Source: Marilutibacter penaei (GTDB lineage Bacteria > Pseudomonadota > Gammaproteobacteria > Xanthomonadales > Xanthomonadaceae). Taken from it: 64,000 nucleotides of DNA. Within the stretch, counting starts at the first letter, position 1. Each line of letters begins with the position of its first letter. Position numbers and translations under genes: made by a program. The stretch lies in NCBI RefSeq assembly GCF_014145395.1, contig NZ_JACHTE010000006.1:1-64000 (forward strand). Reading direction: 5' to 3'. Of this stretch, positions 27,838-37,563 are shown piece after piece. The notes under the pieces were generated by a model, which was not told where the DNA came from, made no database searches, and saw only the letters and a program-made list of their open reading frames with translations.

Positions 27838-29315
27838 AGCTGATTCCTCAACCGGATCAGGGTGGCAATGCGGGTGTGCAGGGCCAGCGCATCGCGCCGG
27901 GGCGGTGTCGAGAGGGCCTGGCGGATCTCGTCCGAAGGCAGGCCGAAGCGTTCGGACAGCAGGCGGGCCTGAAGGTCGCCGTCCAGCGCCGCCAGGCGCG
28001 GATCGCGGTGACGCAGGCGGGTCAGGAAGGCTTCGCGGGCGGCGGCATGCAGGACGGCGCCCTGTCCATATCGCCAGTCGTGCTCGCCGGTGGCGGTCAC
28101 GTGTTCCATCAACGAGCGCCGGCCCTGCGGGGGCGACGGCCGCAGCGGACCGAGTCTGGCCGTGCGCGCCCACAGCCATGCCAGCAACGCCAGCAACGCC
28201 GGTCCCCAAGCCATCCAGCTGTTCTCGAACAGCCAACGCCACAGCGACGGCATCTCGGCGGCGTAGAGCAGGTGCGCGGTGCCCGCCCCGTGGTTGGGCT
28301 CGAACAGCTGGCGGGTCAGGGTGACGTGCGGCGGTTCGGCCAGGCTGTCGTTGGTGAGGAAGTCGAGGTCGGCCAGTACGTCGACGGTACCTTCGCCATG
28401 GCTGACGCGGGCATAGACCAGGACTTCGCCGGCGTCGGCCTCGGCCTCGGCGTCGTCGCTCCCGACCTCGCTCCCGGCTTCGCTTGCGCCATCGCTCCCT
28501 GCATCGACAGGGGCATCGCCCGCGTCGCTGCGTTCCCGGAAACGGCTGGACGCGGGGGCATCGTCGCCGGTCGCCGTGCGATCCGTGTCCTTGCTTGCGT
28601 CCTTGCCCACGTCCTTGCGCAGGGCGGTATCGCGCTTCGGCGCGTGCGTGTCGCGCACCGGTGCCGGGCGGGGCCGCGTCGGCGTCGGCACGGGTGCCAG
28701 GTCGGCGAGATCGCCGGCCTTGTCGTCCGACTCGCTGCCGTCCTTCGCCCCCGCTACGCGCGCGATGAAGCGGGACGCGGCTTCTTCACGGGCGGGATGC
28801 CACGCATGCTGCACCGGCGCGTCCACCACGAAGCCCTGGCCCTGGCAGAACTCGACATGGGGATCCTCGCCGGCCACCTGCATCGGCGTGCAGCCCGAGC
28901 TGCCCTCCAGCGCCACGCCGATCGCCTCGAGCAACGCGGCATTGGCCTCGGGGGTGAAGGTCTCGGGCGGCGGCGTGCGCATCACCAGGTGTCCGCCGCC
29001 TTCGACGAAGTCGAGCAGGGCGCGCGTGTCGGCCCCGGACAGGCGGCGCGGATCGTTGAGCAGCAGGACGGTGTCACGTGCGCCCAGCGCGACGGTATCC
29101 GGCGTCAGCCGCTGGCGCATGTCCACGGTCCAGCCGGTCTCGCGCAGGGAAAGACCCAGCACGTACAGGGGGTTGTAGGTGATCTCGCCGATGCGCGGCA
29201 GGTCGACGTCTTCCTCGACCCGCTCGAAGTGGGTCGACCAGTACCAGGCACCGAGCAGCAACGCGACTGCGAGCAGCACGAAGCCGGCCACGTAGAGCAG
29301 GATGCGACGGCTCAC
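27834..29315 (-). CDS. DUF4350 domain membrane protein
   Basis: 493-residue protein. An N-terminal helix (RILLYVAGFVLLAVALLLGAWYW) is followed by a periplasmic GATase-like DUF4350 domain (LLNDPRRLSGADTRALLDFV, GGGHLVMRTPPP). A long acidic, low-complexity insert lies at about residues 220-330 (DGASEAGSEVGSDDAEAEAD), then a C-terminal helix (WMAWGPALLALLAWLWA) and a soluble helical tail. The insert is much longer than usual. Starts at GTG 29315 overlapping the upstream stop (GTGA). Function is unknown but it belongs with MoxR clusters. Confidence 0.82.
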
Positions 29316-30916
29316 GCGGAAGCCTCGACGGGCGGGGGTGCGCGGTGGCCCCAGCCGAAGCGGGCGGCGATGCGGTCGAGCATTGCCTCGACATGCGGCG
29401 TGTCCGGCCAGCGGTCGGCGTACGCCGCATATTGCCAGGTGCGCACGACGGTCTCGAACGCGTCGCGGTCGGCGGCGTCGGGAAGGCGGCGTGCGGCGCG
29501 CAGGCAGGTCGCCTCGGTCGCGCCCGGCACCAGGTCGACCCGCGCCCGCGCCGCCATGCTTTCCACGCTCGCGCGATAGAGCAGGGCCAGTGCATCGCGG
29601 CGACGGCCGTCCTGCCACAGCGCGCGGACCGCACCCGGCACGTCATCCGGCAGCGGCGCGTGTTCGGGCAGGGCCGCCTGGACCGCCTCGGCATCGGGCC
29701 GGCGTTCGCGACGCGTGGCGCCCTGCAGCCACGGCCACCAGTGCCGCGCGGTCAGCGTGAGCAGCAGGGCCACGGCAGCGAGCACCACCCACAGGCCGAT
29801 CTCACCCAGCAGGCCCAGCGCCTTCCCCATCGCACGCGAGAATCGCTGGAGGGGGCCGGTATCGAGCTCGGCCTCGTCTTCCTCTTCGCGATCGATCCGC
29901 TTCCAGCGCTGCACGGTGCGTTTCGGCGTGACGCTGGGATCGGCCATGGCGCGTTCCACCCCTTCGCGCAGGGCCGCGTCATCGGCCAGGGTGCCGAACA
30001 CCGGCGGCAGGGTGGGCGGGGCTTCCTTCGCGCCTGCGTCATCGTCCGCATCGCGCGTTTCGACCGGCGCGGGTGCACGCGCGGGCCCGGGCGTGTCCTG
30101 CGCGTGCGCCCACTGCAGCGGCGCGAGGCACGCGAGCACCAGCACCACTGCCGCGCCGGTGCGCGCCAGCCGGGCCGCCAGGCGCCGCAGGGCCACTTCG
30201 ATGTCCCACCCTTCGATTTCGGTCCGGCGATTGAGGTACAGGCCGAACCCCGCGCCCACGTAGAACGGCGACACCAGCGTGATCGCCAGCCACGTGAGCA
30301 GGTTCTGCACCACGTCCAGCCAGGTCGGGGGTTGGAGCATGGCCTCCCACAGCGTATGTGCCGTTTCAGCCAGTTGTTCGGCGGGGATGAACAGCACCGC
30401 GAGGAAGTTGAAACCGAGGTACAGCGCAAGCTCGAAATGCAGGCACAGCAGCGTGGTCAACGTCGCCACCCCGTACGCCGGACCGACCAGGGCGCGGCGG
30501 CGTTGCCGGGCCGATGCGGCGTTGCCGCCTTCGAGCAGGTCCACCGGGAGGTTCAGCGCCCGGACCGGGCTCAGGCGTCGCCAGGTGAGGTAGGCCGGCA
30601 TCCAGCGCAGGCCCCAGTGCCATTGCGCACGCAAGGTCTCGCCCGTCCCGGGCACGCTGCCGAACACCGCGCGCGACAGGACGTACAGTGGGATTCGGTC
30701 GAACACCGGCTTCAGCCACCACATCAGCAGCGGGACCAGCCACATCGCCTGCAGCGCCCAGCCCAGCAGGTGCAGTACGGCCAGCACCCCGACGCTCTGC
30801 ACCAGCCAGGGCCGCCAGATCGCGCCGGCATGGCGCCGGGTCAGCGCGGTGCCCAGTTCGACCGCCTCCCAGGCGGTGCGTGGCCGCAACGCGACGGTGA
30901 TCGACTCGACGTTCAT
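29312..30916 (-). CDS. DUF4129-like multi-helix membrane protein
   Basis: 534-residue membrane protein. Residues 1-290 have five or six helices with a conserved-looking WRRLSPVRALNLPVDLLEG element. A soluble segment and another helix (LGLLGEIGLWVVLAAVALLLTL) follow, then a C-terminal domain with ALALLYRASVESMAARARV and WQYAAYADRWPD, which resembles DUF4129. ATG 30916 overlaps the upstream stop as ATGA. The C-terminal domain call is by resemblance and neighbourhood. Confidence 0.75.
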   Translation of the reverse strand: MNVESITVALRPRTAWEAVELGTALTRRHAGAIWRPWLVQSVGVLAVLHLLGWALQAMWLVPLLMWWLKPVFDRIPLYVLSRAVFGSVPGTGETLRAQWHWGLRWMPAYLTWRRLSPVRALNLPVDLLEGGNAASARQRRRALVGPAYGVATLTTLLCLHFELALYLGFNFLAVLFIPAEQLAETAHTLWEAMLQPPTWLDVVQNLLTWLAITLVSPFYVGAGFGLYLNRRTEIEGWDIEVALRRLAARLARTGAAVVLVLACLAPLQWAHAQDTPGPARAPAPVETRDADDDAGAKEAPPTLPPVFGTLADDAALREGVERAMADPSVTPKRTVQRWKRIDREEEDEAELDTGPLQRFSRAMGKALGLLGEIGLWVVLAAVALLLTLTARHWWPWLQGATRRERRPDAEAVQAALPEHAPLPDDVPGAVRALWQDGRRRDALALLYRASVESMAARARVDLVPGATEATCLRAARRLPDAADRDAFETVVRTWQYAAYADRWPDTPHVEAMLDRIAARFGWGHRAPPPVEASA

Positions 30917-31938
30917 GCCGCGCCCGCCGCCGCATCGTCCGTCGACGTCGGGCCGAGGTGGCGACCGCCGAAGAACAGCCAGCCCAGGACCCCGCCCCAC
31001 AGCAGGGCCGCGACTGTGTATTTGATCCACGCCGGCATCCACGCGATCGAGGACCAGAAGGCCTCCACGAAGGCCGCGAACAGCAGCATCACGAAAATGC
31101 CCAGGCACAGCCGCGCGCCCCGCATGCCGCCATCGACGAGCGCGTCGATCCGCCGGCGCCGGCCCGGCGCGATCAGGTTCAGTCCCAGCCGCAGCCCGGC
31201 ACCGCCCGCGATGACGATGGCGGTCAGCTCCGGGGCGCCGTGGCCGCACACGAAGCGCCAGAACGGATCGCCATGCCCCACCGCCTGCAGGTGGCCGGCC
31301 ACCCCGCCGAACAGCACCCCGTTCATCAGCAGCACCACCACGCTGCCCAGTCCCGCGAGCAAGCCGCTGGCGAACGTGCGGAAACCGATGCTGATGTTGT
31401 TCCAGATGTAGTACCCGAACATCTGCAGGTTCGTGCCGCTGTCGCGGCCGAGCGCGCGGTCCGGGTCGTTGGGGTCATACATCCGTTCGAATTCGGCCAG
31501 CTGCGCCGGATCGAACAGGCTCGATGCGATTTCCGGTCGCACCTGGATGGCCACGTAGATCGCAACCAATGGCACCGTGAACAGCAGCAACGAGGCCAGC
31601 ATGCAACCGCGCTCGGCCCGTACCAGGCGCGGGAACCCGGACACCAGGAACTCCAGCACGAGGCGCCAGCGGGGCGGCGGCGGCCGGTACAGCACCGCGT
31701 GCCCACGCTGCATGATGGCTTGCAGGCGCGCGGTCAGGACCGGGCTGTAGCCGCGTCGCCGCGCCAGCGCGAGATGCTGGCAGAGACGACGGTAGCGGGC
31801 AGGCACCTCATGGTCGGGCAGGCCATTCCACGGCTTGGGATCCCGGCGCGCCTTGCGCGCGGACGCCCGTGCATCGAACCACTGCTCGAGGGCCTGCCAC
31901 TCCGCTTCGTGGCGCCGGACGAACTGCGCCTGCTTCAT
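30913..31938 (-). CDS. SpoIIM-like (DUF95) membrane protein
   Basis: 341-residue membrane protein of the stage II sporulation protein M family, found also in non-sporulating bacteria. The N-terminal soluble part has FVRRHEAEWQALEQWFDA and a helical region. The membrane part has FGYYIWNNISIGFRTFASGL and the conserved GHGAPELTAIVIAGGAGLRLG. A role in remodelling or transport at the envelope is guessed from the family. ATGA overlap with the RDD gene upstream. Confidence 0.87.
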   Translation of the reverse strand: MKQAQFVRRHEAEWQALEQWFDARASARKARRDPKPWNGLPDHEVPARYRRLCQHLALARRRGYSPVLTARLQAIMQRGHAVLYRPPPPRWRLVLEFLVSGFPRLVRAERGCMLASLLLFTVPLVAIYVAIQVRPEIASSLFDPAQLAEFERMYDPNDPDRALGRDSGTNLQMFGYYIWNNISIGFRTFASGLLAGLGSVVVLLMNGVLFGGVAGHLQAVGHGDPFWRFVCGHGAPELTAIVIAGGAGLRLGLNLIAPGRRRRIDALVDGGMRGARLCLGIFVMLLFAAFVEAFWSSIAWMPAWIKYTVAALLWGGVLGWLFFGGRHLGPTSTDDAAAGAA

Positions 31939-32639
31939 CGGCCGAGCAATCCGTTGGCGATGGCGAACAGGCGCTGCACGGCGGCATGGCCGCGCAGGCC
32001 CAGCCACGGCGTGGCGAGCTCGGCGATCTCGACCTGGCGGGCCGGCGTCAGGTGGGCGGCCCGCTCGGCGAACGCGACCAGCGCCGCCTGGTCGGCCGGC
32101 AACAACGTGACCGGCGCGGGAAACGCTTCGGCGGCAGGGAGGGTGGGCGCGTCGCGATCCTGCACCTCGTGGACGACCAGCGTGCCCGCGACCATGTCGC
32201 CCAGGCGTCGGCCCCACGGATCGGCGAAGCTCGCCAGCAAGCCGACGGTGTAGCCGAACGGCAGCATGTCGACCACGCGCAGGAGGTTGCGCGCGATCGC
32301 CGCCAGCCAGCCGACCGGTGCCCCGTTGCCGGCGATCACCTGCAGCCGCAGCAGGCGCTTGCCCGGCGTGCGGCCGTCCCACAGGCATTCGAACAGGATC
32401 GGATAGCACCAGAACACCACGAACAGGCCGATCAGGTACACGCCCGTGCCGCTGCGCCCCATCAGGCCCAGCACGACGCCGATCGCGAACACCAGCGCCA
32501 GGCGGATCGCGAAGTCCACCAGCCACGCGAGCGCGCGCGGCATCGGTCCGGCGGCGGGCAGCCGCAGCGCAACGCCTTCGGGCGTCACCACCTCACGACA
32601 GGTATCCAGCATGGGCCTCGCGTGACCCGCGTTCGTCAT
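31935..32639 (-). CDS. RDD family membrane protein
   Basis: 234-residue protein, first gene of the six-gene cluster. The RDD domain covers about residues 25-150: RALAWLVDFAIRLALV with its Arg-Asp pair, CLWDGRTPGKRLLRLQVI, and PWGRRLGDMVAGTLVV. The C-terminal soluble helices are unusual for the family. ATG 32639 has AAGG upstream; an alternative is ATG 32612 with GAGG upstream. RDD proteins may act as ion antiporters or as accessory subunits. Confidence 0.87.
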   Translation of the reverse strand: MTNAGHARPMLDTCREVVTPEGVALRLPAAGPMPRALAWLVDFAIRLALVFAIGVVLGLMGRSGTGVYLIGLFVVFWCYPILFECLWDGRTPGKRLLRLQVIAGNGAPVGWLAAIARNLLRVVDMLPFGYTVGLLASFADPWGRRLGDMVAGTLVVHEVQDRDAPTLPAAEAFPAPVTLLPADQAALVAFAERAAHLTPARQVEIAELATPWLGLRGHAAVQRLFAIANGLLGR

Positions 32640-32706
32640 GCCGCCTTCCGCTGTACCCAGCACGCGTCCCCCTGCTGCCCGTCCCTGGTGGCGTTGCGCG
32701 TCCGGC

Positions 32707-33249
32707 TCAGGCGCCACCGCCCTCTAGATAGCGGTTCTTCAGCCGCACGTAGTGCTGGGCACTGTACTGCAACTGTTCGATCTCGCGCTCGCTTAGTGTC
32801 CGGACGAAGCGCGCCGGGTTGCCCAACCACAGTTCCGCCTCGCCGACCGTCTTGCCGGGCGACACCACCGCACCCGCGCCGACGAAGCCGAAGCGCGACA
32901 CCGTGGCCCCGTCCAGCAGGGTCGCGCCCATGCCGATCAGGGCGAACTCGTGAATGGTGCAGGCATGGACGATCGCGCCGTGGCCGATGGTCACGTCGTT
33001 CGCGATCACCGTCGGCAGGCCGCCCGGGCGCGTGAACGGCCCTTCGTGGGTCACATGGACGATGGTCCCGTCCTGGATGTTGGTGCGTGCGCCGACTTCG
33101 ATGTGGTTGACGTCGCCGCGCACCACGCAGCCGGGCCAGATGGAGACGTCGTCAGCAAGCCGCACGTCGCCGATGACGGTGGCGGCAGGATCGACGTAGA
33201 CGCGCTCGCCGAGCGCGGGAAAGGTGTCCAGGTAAGGGCGCAGGGTCAT
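32707..33249 (-). CDS. Gamma-carbonic-anhydrase-like hexapeptide protein
   Basis: 180-residue left-handed beta-helix protein of the YrdA/gamma-CA family. The repeats DVSIWPGCVVRGDVNHIEVG, NIQDGTIVHV and IGHGAIVHACTI contain the metal-binding histidines. Family members are gamma carbonic anhydrases or ferripyochelin-binding-like proteins; activity cannot be judged from sequence. TAGAAT stands six bases before ATG 33249 with no ribosome binding site, another probable leaderless start, divergent from the dehydrogenase. Confidence 0.92.
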   Translation of the reverse strand: MTLRPYLDTFPALGERVYVDPAATVIGDVRLADDVSIWPGCVVRGDVNHIEVGARTNIQDGTIVHVTHEGPFTRPGGLPTVIANDVTIGHGAIVHACTIHEFALIGMGATLLDGATVSRFGFVGAGAVVSPGKTVGEAELWLGNPARFVRTLSEREIEQLQYSAQHYVRLKNRYLEGGGA

Positions 33250-33372
33250 GGCCCGATTCTATCGCCGGCGCGTGGTCGGTGGTGGGCGGCCGCGCCGGCG
33301 GGCAAAACCGGCCAGCAATGGACGACCGGATTGCCCCTTATCCCGCGGTACATGGCCACTACACTGGACCGC

Positions 33373-34785
33373 ATGGATACCCGAACCGACAACACCGGCG
33401 AACGCCTCCCGGCCACCCTTCGGACCCTCCGCGACGCCTGGCAGGCACGCGTGCCGGACCTGGCGCAGCGCCGCACGGACCTGCAGCGGCTGCGCGACGC
33501 CTTCCGTGCCGAGCAGGCCGCGATGGACGCGGCGATCCGTGCGGATTTCGGCCATCGTTCGGAGCACGAGAACCTGATCTCCGAGTCGATGGTGGTACTC
33601 GCCGAGATCGATCATGTGCTGAAGCACCTGCGACGCTGGAGCCGGCGGCGGCGGGTGGGCAGCGGCTGGCGCTTCTGGCCGGCGCGCGCGTGGATCGAGC
33701 CGCGCCCGCTTGGCGTGGTCGGGATCCTGTCGCCCTGGAACTACCCGGTAAACCTCGCCCTGATGCCCTTGGTGTCGGCGATCGCCGCTGGCAACCATGT
33801 CTATCTCAAGCCCTCCGAGCACACGCCGGCCACGAGCGCGTGGCTGCGCGACCTGCTGGCCCGCGTATTTCCCGCCGACCGCGTGGCCGTCGCTCTTGGG
33901 GGGGCCGATGTCGGCGCTGCCTTCGCGGCCCTGCCCTTCGACCACCTGCTGTTCACCGGCTCGACGGCGGTCGGCCGCAAGGTGATGGCCGCGGCCGCGC
34001 CGAACCTGACCCCGGTGACGCTGGAGCTGGGTGGCAAGGCGCCCGCCGTCGTCTGTCCCGGTTTCGACCTGGCGAAGGCGGCCGCCCGCATCGCCACCGG
34101 CAAGTGGATCAACGCGGGCCAGACCTGCATCGGCGTGGACTACGTGCTGGTGGAGGCCTCGCGACGCGACGCCTTCATCGACGCGGTCCTGGACGAGCTG
34201 CATCACCGCTATGGCGACATCTCGGCGTCGCCCGACTACACGCGGATCATCAATGACGCGCAGCTGGGCCGCCTGCGCGGCTATATCGACGATGCGCGCC
34301 AGCGCGGTGCCCGGGTCATCGAACCCTTCGATGGCACGGAAGGCGTCGAGCGGCTGCTGGCCCCCACCCTCGTGGTCGACCCACCGCTCGAAAGCGAGGT
34401 CATGCGGCACGAGATCTTCGGTCCGATCCTGCCGGTGCTCTCCTACCGCACGCTCGACGAGGCGCTCGCCACCCTGCAATGCCTGCCCCGGCCGCTGGCG
34501 CTGTATCCCTTCACCGATCGCAAGGCGGACGTCGGGCGCATCCTCGATGCCGCGCTACCCGGCGGCGTGACGGTCAATGACACCCTGTTGCACTTCGGCG
34601 TGCACGACCTGCCCTTCGGCGGCGTCGGGCCGAGCGGCATCGGCAGCATCCACGGCCGCCACGGCTTCGACACCTTCAGCAAGCTGTTGCCGGTGGTCCA
34701 CCAGGCACGCTGGGCCGGCAGCGACATGATCCGGCCGCCGTACACCGGTCGCGTGGATACGCTGATCCGCTGGCTGTCGAAGTAA
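33373..34785 (+). CDS. Coniferyl-aldehyde-type aldehyde dehydrogenase
   Basis: 470-residue NAD(P)+-dependent aldehyde dehydrogenase. The cofactor region GILSPWNYPVNLALMPL, FTGSTAVGRKVM, the catalytic glutamate in LELGGKAPAVV and the nucleophile in INAGQTCIGVDYVL are present. The C-terminal PFGGVGPSGIGSIHGRHGFD resembles coniferyl aldehyde dehydrogenases (CalB). Start ATG 33373 lies seven bases after TACACT; an in-frame ATG at 33352 is upstream of that hexamer. It may oxidise aromatic or fatty aldehydes. Confidence 0.88.
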   Translation: MDTRTDNTGERLPATLRTLRDAWQARVPDLAQRRTDLQRLRDAFRAEQAAMDAAIRADFGHRSEHENLISESMVVLAEIDHVLKHLRRWSRRRRVGSGWRFWPARAWIEPRPLGVVGILSPWNYPVNLALMPLVSAIAAGNHVYLKPSEHTPATSAWLRDLLARVFPADRVAVALGGADVGAAFAALPFDHLLFTGSTAVGRKVMAAAAPNLTPVTLELGGKAPAVVCPGFDLAKAAARIATGKWINAGQTCIGVDYVLVEASRRDAFIDAVLDELHHRYGDISASPDYTRIINDAQLGRLRGYIDDARQRGARVIEPFDGTEGVERLLAPTLVVDPPLESEVMRHEIFGPILPVLSYRTLDEALATLQCLPRPLALYPFTDRKADVGRILDAALPGGVTVNDTLLHFGVHDLPFGGVGPSGIGSIHGRHGFDTFSKLLPVVHQARWAGSDMIRPPYTGRVDTLIRWLSK

Positions 34786-34816
34786 CCGGGTAAGTTCCGC
34801 CGCGGACAGCGGAATG

Positions 34817-34846
34817 CAGAACGGCGGGCCCAGGCCCGCCGTTCTG
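34817..34846. terminator. Bidirectional terminator between aldehyde dehydrogenase and yidC
   Basis: A 13- to 14-bp G+C-rich stem (34817-34830 with 34833-34846) lies between the convergent genes. TTTC follows on the plus strand. Confidence 0.7.
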
Positions 34847-34869
34847 TTTCAACCAGTCGAATGCAGCGA

Positions 34870-36546
34870 TCAGGCCTTGGCCGGCGGCGCGTCCGCGTAC
34901 TTGCGGATCATGTACCACTGCTGCAGCAGGCCCAGCGCGCCGTTGGTGACCCAGTAGAGCACCAGGCCCGACGGGAAGAAGGCGAACATCACGCCGAACA
35001 CCAGCGGCATGAACTGCATCATCTTCTGCTGCATCGGGTCCATGCCGGTCATCGGTGTCAGGCGCTGGGTCGCGAACATCACCGCGGCGTTCAACACCGG
35101 CAGCACGAAGAACGGATCGCGCGCGGTCAGGTCCTGGATCCACAGGATCCACGGTGCATGGCGCAGCTCCACCGACTCCAGCAGCACCCAGTACAGCGCC
35201 AGGAACACCGGCATCTGCACCAGCATCGGCAGGCACCCGCCGACCGGATTGATCTTCTCCTTCTTGTACAGCTCCATCATCGCCTGCTGGAACTTCTGGC
35301 GGTCGTCGCCGTAGCGCTCCTTCAGCTGCTGGATGCGCGGCTGGAACTTGCGCATGCGCGCCATCGACTTGAACTGCGCGGTCGACAACGGGAACATCGC
35401 CAGCTTGATCACGACCACCAGGCCGATGATCGCCCAGCCCCAGTTGCCGACCAGGCCGTGGATCTTCTCCAGCAGCCAGAACAGCGCGTTGGCGAGGGCG
35501 GCGAAGATGTCGAAGCGGCTGTAGTCGACGGCGCGGTCGAGGCCCTTGACCCCCTGTGCCTGGATGCCCTCGACCAGCTTGGGGCCGACCCAGAGCCGGG
35601 CGTCGGTCACCACGCTGTCGCCACCGGCGACCGTGAACGACGGTCCGCGTGACTCGATGCCGTAGCGGCCGCCCGCGTTCTCGAGCACGAACAGCGACGC
35701 CTGGTCCTGCTGCGGGATCCATGCGGCGAAGAAGTGGTGCTGCAGCATCGCCACCCAGCCGCCGGTGACCGTGCGGTTCAGCGGGCCGTCGTCGATGAAG
35801 TCGTCGTACTTGCGGCGGTCGTACTCGCCGTCGTACCAGACCGCGCCCTGGAAGCTGTAGCTGGCGGCGTTCATCGGGCCACCGCCCTGTTCCGCGGCCG
35901 GCACGCGGTCGAGCTCGCGGTAGATGTAACCGGTCCAGGGGCTGGCGCCTGCGTTGCGGACTTCGTCACGCACCTCGATCGCGTAGTCGTTGCGCTTGAA
36001 GATGACCTCGCGGCGGATGGTCACGCCGTCGGCGCCGGTCCAGGTGTAAGGGACGACGACCTGGTCCTGGCCGTCGGCCAGCACGAAGTCGCGCGCCTCT
36101 CCCTCCAGGCGGAAGGCCTGCGCGTCGGGCGCACCCTGCTCGCTGGCCCAGGCGCTGCGCGCCACGAAGTACTGCGTCGGGTCGGTGTTGAAAAGCTGCA
36201 CCGGCGGGCTGTTGTCGTCCGCGGTCTGGCCGTACTTCAGCAGGTCGACCTGGCGGAGCTCGCCACCGGCCAGCTCGGCGCGCACCACGTCGGTGGTCAC
36301 GGTGACCACGGGAGCGGTGCCGGCCACGGGGGCGGCACTGACCGCAGCTGGCGTGCCCGGCGTCGCGCTGGGCACGCCACTGGCATCCACCGCATCCGGG
36401 ACCGTCCCCGCCGAGGGCACGCCCGCCGCCGTCGTGGCGGTGGTCGTGGGGGCCGGTGCAGGCGCCTGCTCCTTGTTCCACTCCATCCACAACAGGGTGG
36501 CCACCATCAGCCAGGCGATGATCAGGAAGATGCGGGTCTGGTTCAT
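34870..36546 (-). CDS. yidC: YidC membrane protein insertase
   Basis: 558-residue insertase/chaperone for inner-membrane proteins, working alone or with SecYEG. The N-terminal helix is about residues 5-21. A threonine/proline/alanine-rich stretch follows (about 28-80), then the large periplasmic beta-sandwich domain. The conserved core of five helices has [20 protein letters not shown] with the functional arginine region [16 protein letters not shown] and [21 protein letters not shown]. It is in the rpmH-rnpA-yidC operon. yidD, usually between rnpA and yidC, is not found, and mnmE does not follow. Confidence 0.97.
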   Translation of the reverse strand: MNQTRIFLIIAWLMVATLLWMEWNKEQAPAPAPTTTATTAAGVPSAGTVPDAVDASGVPSATPGTPAAVSAAPVAGTAPVVTVTTDVVRAELAGGELRQVDLLKYGQTADDNSPPVQLFNTDPTQYFVARSAWASEQGAPDAQAFRLEGEARDFVLADGQDQVVVPYTWTGADGVTIRREVIFKRNDYAIEVRDEVRNAGASPWTGYIYRELDRVPAAEQGGGPMNAASYSFQGAVWYDGEYDRRKYDDFIDDGPLNRTVTGGWVAMLQHHFFAAWIPQQDQASLFVLENAGGRYGIESRGPSFTVAGGDSVVTDARLWVGPKLVEGIQAQGVKGLDRAVDYSRFDIFAALANALFWLLEKIHGLVGNWGWAIIGLVVVIKLAMFPLSTAQFKSMARMRKFQPRIQQLKERYGDDRQKFQQAMMELYKKEKINPVGGCLPMLVQMPVFLALYWVLLESVELRHAPWILWIQDLTARDPFFVLPVLNAAVMFATQRLTPMTGMDPMQQKMMQFMPLVFGVMFAFFPSGLVLYWVTNGALGLLQQWYMIRKYADAPPAKA

Positions 36547-36621
36547 AGCGACTCGGGAAATGGAAAGGAGGAGCGCGCGGCCCGAACCTGAGGTATGCGG
36601 TCGCGACGGGGCCGGGACAAG

Positions 36622-37107
36622 TCAGGGGTCCTGGCGCGGGGCATCCGGGGACACCCGGTCGGCGCGCATTGTGCCGCCCTGCCCCGGACGCGGCAACGCG
36701 CCGGCCCGCTGCAGGAGGTTCTCGAACGCCTGCCGCAAGCGGTCCCCCGTCTCACGGGCGGCGGCGGGACGGGCCACCACGACATAGTCTCCGGCGGGCA
36801 GGCGGTGCCGGTGGCCGCGGAAACTTTCGCGGAGCGCCCGCTTGATGCGGTTGCGGCCGACCGCGCGCGGATCGACCTTGCGCGATACCGCCAGGCCCAG
36901 GCGGGCGCCAGCCGGGCGCGCGTAAGCGTCCGCCGCCGCTGCCGGCGTGGACGCCTCGTCAAAGCTGTAGTGCAACGCAAGCACGGGCAACGCCACGCGT
37001 CGCCCGTGCTTGAAGATGCGGTCGAAGTCCCGTTTGGCGCGGACCCTCGCACTGGGCGGGAATCGCGACGCCATCAACGCGGACGGCGGCCGGTCGGTGG
37101 TATCCAC
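36622..37107 (-). CDS. rnpA: RnpA, ribonuclease P protein component
   Basis: Protein subunit that helps RNase P RNA remove tRNA 5' leaders. FPPSARVRAKRDFDRIFKHG and the RNR motif LAVSRKVDPRAVGRNRIKRALRE (split here: VGRNRIKRALRE) are diagnostic. The start is uncertain: GTG 37107 lies 26 bp after rpmH and gives 161 residues, while ATG 37074 gives 150 and fits the usual N-terminus better; neither has a clear ribosome binding site. The C-terminus is extended by a proline-rich tail. Confidence 0.93.
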   Translation of the reverse strand: MDTTDRPPSALMASRFPPSARVRAKRDFDRIFKHGRRVALPVLALHYSFDEASTPAAAADAYARPAGARLGLAVSRKVDPRAVGRNRIKRALRESFRGHRHRLPAGDYVVVARPAAARETGDRLRQAFENLLQRAGALPRPGQGGTMRADRVSPDAPRQDP

Positions 37108-37132
37108 CGTGTCGGCCGGAGGCCCGACGGCC

Positions 37133-37273
37133 TCAGGCGGTCAGGCGCTTGCGGCCCTTGGCGCGGCGGCGGGCCAGGATCTTGCGGCCGTCGGCGGTCG
37201 CCATGCGGGCACGGAAACCGTGGTCGCGCTTGCGCTTGAGGTTGCTGGGCTGGAAGGTGCGCTTGGTGGCCAT
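37133..37273 (-). CDS. rpmH: Ribosomal protein bL34
   Basis: 46-residue large-subunit protein, the usual length. It begins [20 protein letters not shown] and ends [11 protein letters not shown], the diagnostic bL34 sequence. It heads the rpmH-rnpA-yidC operon divergent from dnaA. It is shorter than common open-frame cut-offs, so it is easy to miss. Confidence 0.98.
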   Translation of the reverse strand: MATKRTFQPSNLKRKRDHGFRARMATADGRKILARRRAKGRKRLTA

Positions 37274-37311
37274 GGTGGCGACTCTGCAATCGGATGCGAA
37301 ATGAACCGCGA

Positions 37312-37340
37312 ACTTTAACGTGGTGACCTCCCCCGGTCAA
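37312..37340 (-). promoter_or_regulatory. rpmH promoter
   Basis: On the minus strand TTGACC (37340-37335) and TAAAGT (37317-37312) are separated by 17 bp, 39 bp before the rpmH start. This suits a sigma-70 promoter for rpmH-rnpA-yidC. Confidence 0.6.
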
Positions 37341-37563
37341 GTTCGTCGCCACCAACGCGTCTGTACTACGGGTGGCCGTTCAGGCATTCCCGCCGGTGTG
37401 CCATCCGTCGCTTCGGCTGCGCTGGCCTCGCGCGGACGCTGTTCCGGCCCCCGGGCGGGTGATAGTCTGGCCCACCCCCGTCCCCTGCCGTGTCGCGTCG
37501 CCCGCGGGCACGCGCGCCGGTGGACGTCGCGCCCACGCATCACCGGAACACCGCTCGCACCCT

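Noticed and set aside
37460-37468. TGATAGTCT as dnaA promoter -10
   Set aside because: No supporting -35 and about 95 bp from the start; too weak to annotate.
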